Shown here: positions 57,101-64,000 of the stretch, piece after piece
Layout of the letters: every line of letters begins with the position of its first letter
Numbering within the stretch: the first letter of the stretch is position 1
Program-made: the position numbers and the translations under genes
Source of the DNA: Amia ocellicauda
Lineage: Eukaryota; Chordata; Actinopteri; Amiiformes; Amiidae
Assembly (NCBI RefSeq): GCF_036373705.1
Contig: NC_089867.1
Span: 24,385,323 to 24,449,322, forward strand
Length of the DNA: 64,000 nucleotides
Direction of reading: 5' to 3'
Notes under the pieces: model-generated
Seen by the model: the letters and a program-made list of their open reading frames with translations, nothing else
The model's database searches: none
What the model was told of the DNA's origin: nothing

Positions 57101-60100
57101 AGGAGCCCCAGCAAACGTGTTTAATTGGGACAACGCTATACAAGGCCGTAGTTTCGGTTCTGACAAAAACAACGCAAGCAAACTGCTGGTAGAAGTTGAT
57201 CGCCCCACACATTTCTCTGTATCACTGTCTACGCATTTAATCGGTCCATTGGAATTATCGAGCACAATTCTGTATTCCATAAAGTATATTTGGATATTTT
57301 TGGTTCCCCTTTAACCTAAAACTTTTCATTTCCTCTGTTTATATGAATATGCTTTTTCTCTGTCTGGAATGTTATTGTCATCAATTTAATTTGAGTGTAT
57401 GATCTGACCATGTTTTGACGCCAATCCCCAGGAGTCTACAAAACTGTGTGGCCATATTTGAGTTCACTTCACAACCATGTTTCCATTTTGTGTGACGCAC
57501 ATGACACAAGACCTGAAGTGGATGACTGGGTACAAACCTCAACCTGAGCTGTGCGGGCACGTGGCATGCTCACAGACGGTCTGTCTTCACACCTCTTCCC
57601 ACAGCTAACGGAAAACAACACGACTAACGAGCGAGGGGCACCATCTCCCAGGAGAGATCGGCTCCATGGGATTGACTGATCAGTGTCCAGCACGTTAACC
57701 AAACCCATCCCAAGGAGAACTAGATGCTGTTGTGTTAGTGGCTCACTTCTTTGTAGTGTTTTGTAGTGGTGGTTATGTTTGGATTGCTCAATTCAGGTTT
57801 ATCAGTCTAAGGATTCTGAGTACAGTCTGTCAAATACATTCAGACACATGAGTCATGCTTCCTCTGACTGTAGCCTCGGCTCGGCAGAGGGGAGTTAAAA
57901 AGGCCACCTCAGATCCTGTACATCGGCCAGGATGTCCCGTCTAGATCTCATCTCTAGCGCTCAGCTCACAGCACTTTCATTTGTTGCCAAAGGAATTCTC
58001 AGAATCCAAACTTGACAGGATCAGCATTTTTGTTCTGTTCCTCCTCCTGTGCAATGAACCTAGTGATCGTACGCTGATAATGATCTGTGATTATGTTAGA
58101 TGTATGTTTTGCAGAGCTCAGAGAGGATTAACCACAGGCGTTAGACTGATGTCACAGTTCTGGCGAGCGTCGAAAACAAGGGTATTTAAACGCAGAAGGA
58201 TGAGTGATGCCCTCTCTCCATCCCAGAAACAGCAGGATGAATCTCAAAGGACTGTTATCCATCCACCCAGCATCCAAAATGAGGAATGATTGAAAAACAA
58301 ACGAGAAACTGCTTTCTCTCATTGCATTCTTAGTCCTTATGACATGTTTTCCACTTGTTGTAAAAAGGGTGTCTGAAGTGTGGGAGAATTGTGCCATGGT
58401 TGTAACTACTTTTTTTCTTCTTCATCCCCTTTTCCCTGCTCTCCCTCACCTCTCCTGTTCCCCTGCCTCTCCCTCCTTCTTTGTTCTGTGTTCACTCCTT
58501 TCAGCCCAAATCTGGTGATTGTACAAACACTACCACCCATTATTACAACGTACAGAGAAAGAGCTGCTGCCGATGGTGTCAACAAGGTAACTCTCCTCCT
58601 CTTCTTCCTCCTCCTCCTCCTCCGCTCTCCTTGTTTTTCTTCCCCGTCTCCGTCATACCTTTTTAAGTCCAGCAATGTATCAAATCACTCCATTACGCAG
58701 AGCCAATTCGCACTAAAAGGCAGTAGAAGTCATGCTCCGAAAAGGGTTTTCAGCCAGCCAAAGGTTTTCGTTCCGAAACTCCCCTCTCTGTGTCTGAGCG
58801 AGAGGGAGCAGCTGACAGAGATGAGGGCTGGAGATTGGGGCCCAGGGCTCTCTGAACTCTCTGAGGGTTTCAGGTGAGTAAAGCGACGCTGGCAGGAGGG
58901 ACCTTCCCCACATGGGCCTGGAAGGAAATGTTCCATTTGCGAAATCTGAAACCGAGTGAGCAAAAAAAAAACTCCAGAGTTTCAGTCCGTACCTTCGATG
59001 CAAATACAAACCACAGGGACGATGGAGTCAGTAGAGAGACACACACACACACACACACACAGATATGTCAGTGACTCCTCCCCTAATCATCACAGACGTC
59101 TTCTCATGTTCACGTGCTTGGAGCCAGAATCTGCTGGGGTTTTTGTACCGTTCACATTCATTCTCCCTCCGATGCACCGTCACTGAAGAGCAGGCCTCCC
59201 CGCTTCTATGATTTATAAGCACTTGTTGGAATTTCTTGGCACTCTTTCGGAGAAGGAGTAGACAAGAGAGGACTGTGTGTTTTTAAATGGGGCAACCCTC
59301 GGGGGTGGGGGGAGCGCTCTGAATTGAAAGTAAATCATCCTTAACTTTAGTCTGAACCTGAACACGCCCGTGAGGTTTAACTAAAGCCGGGTGTTCCTCA
59401 AAGCTCGTGCATCGTTTTGTCGCGGCCGAGACAGTAAAATTGCCCACCTTGTCCTATTCGAGCCCTGCTTCTCTCGGCTGCAGAAGGACCCAAAACAAAG
59501 CATGACTGATGGAAAGTGTTTTGGAACAAAACCTTCATGATCTGCCATAAGGTATTTGCCTATGACAGGAAGCCGTGGGCTCCTCCACTCGAAGCAAGCC
59601 TGTTGCTCTGCGCCTTTTATGCCACTGGAAAAATCCCTACATGCACTGGGGCCCCTACCACTCACAGGAGAGCCACAACTGCTCAGGGGCCACTTCACCG
59701 ACCAGCAGTTACCCTTTCTGAGCGTCTTTGTTTACCCAATCACCCCCAGCGATAACCCTTATCTAGTACGGTAAGGCAGCTCCATTGCTGTGATGCCACT
59801 GTCACTACACCCCACCCCCTGCCATGTGCTGAACGATTGTACTGCCATTAGAGTCCGTTTTGGTTGGCGCTGCCGGCGTTGTTGTCCCCGTCGTCCTGGG
59901 GGAGGCTTGTGCAATCAGAGTGAGGCCTGAAGCGGGAAGAGGTCCTGCCCACGTGTTCGGAGATGGATGGTGCAACATCCAGCTTGCCCTGGAGGACAAG
60001 AAGCAGGAGGTGGTTCACTGCTCCCCTTGGGTCGCCCGTCCATCCTGCTGTGTCCGAGCTGCGGCTGTGAACTTCCTCCTCTCACTTCCTTACTGTGCTT

Positions 60101-63100
60101 TCTGAGAATTCTCTCTGGAGGCTGTTTGTTTTGGCGCCCTGTGGGACTTACCATGGCCTTTAGCCTGAGCAGAAGTGACCTGGGCCTGGTGATGTGGTTT
60201 GCAAGAAGGGAATGATGTGAATAAACGGGAAGAAGCCAGGGGGTGGGTTCTCCTCGTGTCTCCCGGCAGTCACCCCCAGAGGTGGGCGGGAGAGGTGACC
60301 TACACTGCACACAATGGCTCTGTTTCACGCTCGGCTCAGGGGAATTCATGATATGTAGATGGGACCTACAGTGAAAGCAACCACTTCCTTCTGTTGTGGC
60401 CCTTCGTGGCCGAGCACCTGTTCTGACTAACCGTCCCCCTCCCAGACACTTGGCGCTCCGGAGCTCGAAAGTGTGCCAGAGGCCCCAGATATGGCCAGTG
60501 CAAGCATCCCATGCTGGGAACCTGTGTGATGCTCGGACAGAAAGGCAGACATTGACAGAAGTGTCTCTGAGCCGTGGGGATGCTGACGCCCTCTTGGGGT
60601 CAAGGACGGCACTGCGAACCCGAGATGAACTGTCAGTCTGCCAAGCAGCAAGTGCGTCCCTGAGCTGGAGTGCGGTCGGAGAGGGTTCAGTGGTCTTAAT
60701 TTAACCAGGGGAACAAAACGCATGAAGGTGCTTGAACGAGTTCATGCAAAGTGTGGGCAGTCATGTACAAACAAACCCGATCAAACAGACTGTGTCATCA
60801 GCGCAATTCTGTAAACATACTGTGGGTGTAAGCAATCAGCAGCACAACCTATTATTACTGTTGTTGTTATTGTTAACAATAGTATAAACAATAATACTTA
60901 ATTAGTGCCTTTTGTACATCTTTATTTAAACCTCTCCCATCTCATATCTATTAGTTATAAGAGTATCTCTATTGCTTCGATATGAATTGCACACACTGAT
61001 TCATTATTATTCCTGATCGTTATGGTTGTTGTTGTTGTTAGACACCTACATCCAAGGTGACTTGCATGTTTATTCGAACGCTAACATACACAACGTGCCA
61101 AGGGGTAACGACATCACAATGCAAATGTATCGGACTCCTCCTCTGTGCGCAGGTTATTACCCCAGCAACGCCGCGTCCTGTGCCCAGGACGTCTCGCGGG
61201 ACTGCACTCCCTGTGCGCAGGATACCTTCTGGACGATCCGGCGTGGTGTGCCAGTGTGTGAGCGCTGCACCGAGCGCTGCTCTGGTGAGTCTGTCTCTCC
61301 CTGCTGGGGAGCAATGTGTATCGCAGGCTCACAGCCCCAGACTGCCTTATTTATTTGTTTTGAACTGGACTGGCGCTGTACAGTACATCGCAATAGGGAG
61401 TACAGTTGTGTGATTGACACACCCCAGAGATGCTGTATATAGCCATACCGCTTTACATGAAAATAAAAATATCTCATAGATTTATATCTCCATGTGCATA
61501 TTTGGAAGAAACCTCCTTTTTTAAAAAGTCTTTTGAGTGTCCGTTGAACAGAGAGACGAGGCAGGACACAGACCTGTCAATTGGCCCCTCGGCCTCCATT
61601 ATTTCTGCTGAATGTGTCCTTGTGTTGCTGCTCCTGCGCCCTGTTGACCCGTGTGTGTCTGTGTGCAGGTGACCAGGTGCAGGTGAGAAACTGTACCCTC
61701 TTCGACCGCGTGTGCCAGTGCCGCAGCGGCTTCTTCTGTGCCACCCCGGCGCAGAACACCTGCAGGAGATGCCAGCGACACAAGACCTGCCCGCCGGGCC
61801 AGGGAGCGGTACGGCAAGGTGAGGGGGTGCCAGGACACACCGCGTCACAGTCTCCCATCCATCCACTCACCCATCAATCTATACATCCACCCACCCATCA
61901 ATCAAATCATTTTCCATCCAGCCCATCCCAGGAAACGACAGAGGGTTGCATTCGATGTCCAGAACTGTAGGAGAGGAGAAAGGGATGCATACATGTGCTG
62001 CTTTGTATTGATCTAGACTGAACGGCGCTTTCCAAACACCCGAACGCTTAAGACATTATTCTCCTCGACCAGCCTCTCTGCCTGGACACTTGAGCAGCGG
62101 CCAATACAGCGGGTTTAATCCACTGTATAAAAGCGAGTGTGCTTGCCTTGGTTGCGTGAGTGGGTCCATTTGACGCTCAGACTGCATTGTACACAATGTG
62201 GGATTACACCTGCATTATTTTTACACAGGAAACGCCACCCAGGACACCCAGTGCAAGTCCTGCCCCGCTGGAACCTTCTCCAACATCTCTTCAGCCAGCC
62301 AGCCCTGCCTCCCGCACACCGAGTGAGTCCTTTTTCACACAGCGGCCCGATACACTGCTTACTCCTTTTGAGAAGACCTCCACAATGAGGCAGAAATGTG
62401 CTTTTTAAAGAGTCTGCCCTGGTGAACTGACCATTGTACTTGTAATATGCTTTCGATGGGGTGGTGCCGTAGTCTTGTGTGCGTGTGAGTGGACGGGGCT
62501 GTGACTGTCCGTGCCGTTGCAGCTGCGCAGCTCTGGGAAGGACCGTGTTGGTGAATGGCAGCCTGACTCGGGACAGCGTCTGCGCCCCCTTCGCCTCTGG
62601 TGAGTTTCCACCAGTTTGCCGTGACTGTGTCTCTGTCCGTGAACCAAGTGAGCCATTCCCGAACTCCGCGGCGCTCCGAAACCATCACAAGGAGGAGGCA
62701 ACGTCCACGCAGCTGCCTGCAGTAACTGCTGCTGTCCATCAGAGGTCTCCCTTTATCAACCCTTCTGCTCAGACAGGTGCAAACTGTAAACTCTGCCTCC
62801 TCTCTCTCTCTCTCTCTCTCTCCTCCCTGCACTGCTTAGAACAAATACACTTATTATCTGGACAAATACAGGAATAAATTACAGTTTAAAACATGATTCA
62901 CTTCACTCGAAATGAGAGAATAATCAGTTTCCCTGAATCGCCACCCTCTTTTTGTGGAAGTGAGTCAATCGAGTACTACAGATCTAAGCCTGTCCCTCCC
63001 TGAACATCCTGTGCCGACTGTGTTTCTATACCCAGCCGAGCAGCAGGGCCAGGGCACCTGTGCCCACATCGCGCCGGGAGAGGGTGAGTGTTCCAGGGGC

Positions 63101-63188
63101 TCCTTCTGCGCCAGCCCGGCGGAGAACACCTGCAGGATGTGCCAGAACCACACGGCCTGCACACCGGGCCAGGGGGTGGCACGGCCAG
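50397..63188 (+). CDS. tnfrsf1b: TNF receptor superfamily member, TNFR2-like (first seven coding exons; gene continues past the window)
   Basis: Exons 50397-50471, 58505-58586, 61153-61284, 61669-61818, 62229-62322, 62523-62599 and 63036-63188 join in phase to 254 residues. It encodes the outer part of a type I membrane receptor for a TNF-family ligand: a signal peptide (1-25) and cysteine-rich domains. CRD1 holds THYYNVQRKSCCRWC; CRD2 GYYPSNAASCAQD .. CERCTERC; CRD3 GDQVQVRNCTLFDRVCQC; CRD4 CKSCPAGTFSNISS and DCAALGRTVLVNGSLTRDSVC. The CPxGTFSN(T/I)SS word, the SGDQV stretch and the layout fit TNFRSF1B best. The adjacent CD30 gene (TNFRSF8) is the alternative, supported by the position next to miip and by a duplicated CRD exon. 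Several Asn glycosylation sequons are visible. Transmembrane and cytoplasmic parts lie beyond the window, so TRAF-binding motifs cannot be judged. Confidence 0.8.
51070..51107. repeat. CT microsatellite
   Basis: About 19 uninterrupted TC units. Confidence 0.95.
56473..56502. repeat. C-rich run, G-quadruplex-prone on the minus strand
   Basis: Four blocks of five or six C separated by single G bases. Confidence 0.85.
58505..58586 (+). CDS. tnfrsf1b: TNF-receptor exon 2 (CRD1 start)
   Basis: Residues 26-52 plus one base. PKSGDCTNTTTHYYN then VQRKSCCRWCQQ. The HYY..........CC..C pattern is shared by TNFR2 and CD30. Acceptor TGTTCACTCCTTTCAG, donor GTAACT. Confidence 0.85.
58587..61152 (+). other. 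TNF-receptor intron 2
   Basis: Includes a CA microsatellite (59041-59062), CT-rich sequence near 58594-58625, and no supported gene. Confidence 0.6.
59041..59062. repeat. CA microsatellite
   Basis: Uninterrupted CA run. Confidence 0.9.
61153..61284 (+). CDS. tnfrsf1b: TNF-receptor exon 3 (CRD1 end to CRD2)
   Basis: Completes Gly53 and encodes residues 54-96 (YYPSNAASCAQDVSRDC then TPCAQDTFWTIRRGVPVC and CTERCS). Phase 1 to phase 1, 132 nt, so it can be skipped or copied without frame loss. Confidence 0.88.
61669..61818 (+). CDS. tnfrsf1b: TNF-receptor exon 4 (CRD2/CRD3)
   Basis: Completes Gly97 and encodes residues 98-146 (DQVQVRNCTLFDRVCQCRS then GFFCATPAQNTCRRC and CPPGQGAVRQ). Phase 1 to 1, 150 nt. 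Closely similar to exon 7. Confidence 0.9.
62229..62322 (+). CDS. tnfrsf1b: TNF-receptor exon 5 (CRD3 end, CRD4 start)
   Basis: Completes Gly147 and encodes residues 148-177 (NATQDTQCKSCPAGTFSN then ISSASQPCLPHT). This is the most TNFR2-like exon. Acceptor TTATTTTTACACAG, donor GTGAGT, ends in phase 2. Confidence 0.88.
62523..62599 (+). CDS. tnfrsf1b: TNF-receptor exon 6 (CRD4 end)
   Basis: Completes Asp178, then residues 179-203 (CAALGRTVLVNGSLTRDSVC then APFAS). Acceptor GTGCCGTTGCAG, donor GTGAGT, phase 1. Confidence 0.87.
62799..62822. repeat. CT microsatellite
   Basis: Uninterrupted TC run in TNF-receptor intron 6. Confidence 0.9.
63036..63188 (+). CDS. tnfrsf1b: TNF-receptor exon 7 (duplicated CRD exon)
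   Basis: Residues 205-254 (EQQGQGTCAHIAPGEGECS, then RGSFCASPAENTCRMC and CTPGQGVARP). Same phase and almost the same length as exon 4, with matching Cys spacing in its second half. The first half has lost some cysteines relative to exon 4. Acceptor TTTCTATACCCAG, donor GTGAGA. Confidence 0.82.
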
Positions 63189-64000
63189 GTGAGAGGACAC
63201 ACCGCGCCACGATCTCCTCCCTTGCTTTCTCCTTTTCATCTGTCCTCCCGTCCTATTAGTCTTGTAAGGTTTGGCAATGCTCCGGCTGCTTTTAACCAGC
63301 TCCAGCTCCGGGGTGTGATGATGGGGGTCGGCCAAATCCACAAGTATGTTGTATTTATGATGGTTATGAGGAGCTATGAATAACCATATAATATAAGATT
63401 CCAGGTGTTTTCGTTTCTGAGATCTGAGACCCCCAAGTAGGCATCCAAAATATGCATTTCCAGGTCTTAACAGTGACTCAGGGTTCCCACGGTCATGGAA
63501 AAACCCAGAAAGGCAGGGAAAAAAAACATTGACCTGGAAAGTCAGGGGAAAAGGTCAAAAATGTTTTGAAGCTGGAAAGGTCAGGAGAAATATATGATTC
63601 ATATTTCCAGAAACAAAAATCAAAACAAAACCTCAACATTAAGAGTTCCCCGGTTACCCCCTCCAACCAGATTTGAAGTTGGGTTGAGATCGGATGGTGC
63701 GAGCTATATTTACTGAAAACTGTATGAATTCTAGGAAATGAAATTGAATATGGGTGCCATCAGTTCATTTAATTTCTTGGAGATGATTATATTTCTACAA
63801 AATAATATTGCAGGAGTGCTTACCATATTTGTTTCTAACTATAAAATCAGTTTCATAACTCTGAGATGATGAGGGTGGAAATCCACTTTTCTGTGTTAAT
63901 TTGACATGGGATGACCCACTTTCTGTACTGCTGAGGTAGTCTGGTAGGGTGGAGGTGGAGAGATTTAGTATTGGCATCGGTTCAGTAACATGCACCTGAC
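63189..64000 (+). other. TNF-receptor intron 7, cut by the window end
   Basis: Donor-proximal sequence resembles the start of intron 4 for about 20 bp; the rest is AT-rich with no exon recognised. Confidence 0.6.

Larger units (their letters stand above)
50472..58504 (+). other. TNF-receptor intron 1
   Basis: An 8-kb intron. It holds a CT microsatellite (51070-51107), a C-rich quadruplex-prone run (56473-56502) and mainly unique sequence. The 190-codon frame on the minus strand at 53790-54362 has no recognisable domain or splice context, and I leave it unannotated. Confidence 0.55.

Overview
The window looks like nuclear DNA from a ray-finned fish. Genes are split by short GT-AG introns, the intergenic DNA carries many microsatellites, and there are several fish-type Tc1/mariner elements with TA target duplications. 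An interspersed repeat at about 36.6-37.1 kb resembles sequences I associate with non-teleost or early-branching ray-finned fishes (gar, bowfin, sturgeon). That is recollection, so I do not name a species. There are no prokaryotic operons, CRISPR arrays, tRNAs or rRNAs that I can support.

Three host genes can be rebuilt exon by exon with consistent splice phases. (1) ttc34, a tetratricopeptide-repeat gene on the minus strand (coding 20291 down to 8131), has seven coding exons and encodes 1109 residues. (2) miip (migration and invasion inhibitory protein), on the plus strand (coding 24331 to 39706), has ten coding exons and encodes 460 residues. (3) A TNF-receptor-superfamily gene on the plus strand starts at 50397. 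Its first seven coding exons (254 residues: signal peptide plus cysteine-rich domains) are present before the window ends inside the gene. It resembles TNFR2 (TNFRSF1B) most, with a CD30 (TNFRSF8)-like internal exon duplication. The order miip then TNF receptor, same strand, matches human 1p36.

Layout. 1-8.1 kb: no confident gene; a LINE-like tail, a decayed Tc1 fragment, a CpG-rich block with a TATA motif at 3.5-3.8 kb, and the ttc34 3' flank. 8.1-22.5 kb: ttc34, with a frame-broken Tc1 element in one intron, a MITE-like repeat family and a G-rich minisatellite. 22.5-23.3 kb: a GC-rich, probably bidirectional promoter shared by ttc34 and miip. 24.3-40.1 kb: miip, whose introns hold an almost identical 1.4-kb duplicated block (introns 4 and 8), an apparently intact Tc1 transposon and an internally deleted Tc1 derivative. 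40.1-49.7 kb: intergenic, with another deleted Tc1 derivative and a decayed Tc1 of a different family. 49.75-64 kb: CpG-rich block and the TNF-receptor gene with an 8-kb first intron.

The three genes have no evident joint pathway. The points most worth following are the duplicated miip intron block with its 67-bp flanking repeats and possible 27-nt microexon, a transposase tail that reads in frame into miip exon 2, the duplicated cysteine-rich exon in the TNF receptor, and the family of identically deleted Tc1 derivatives.
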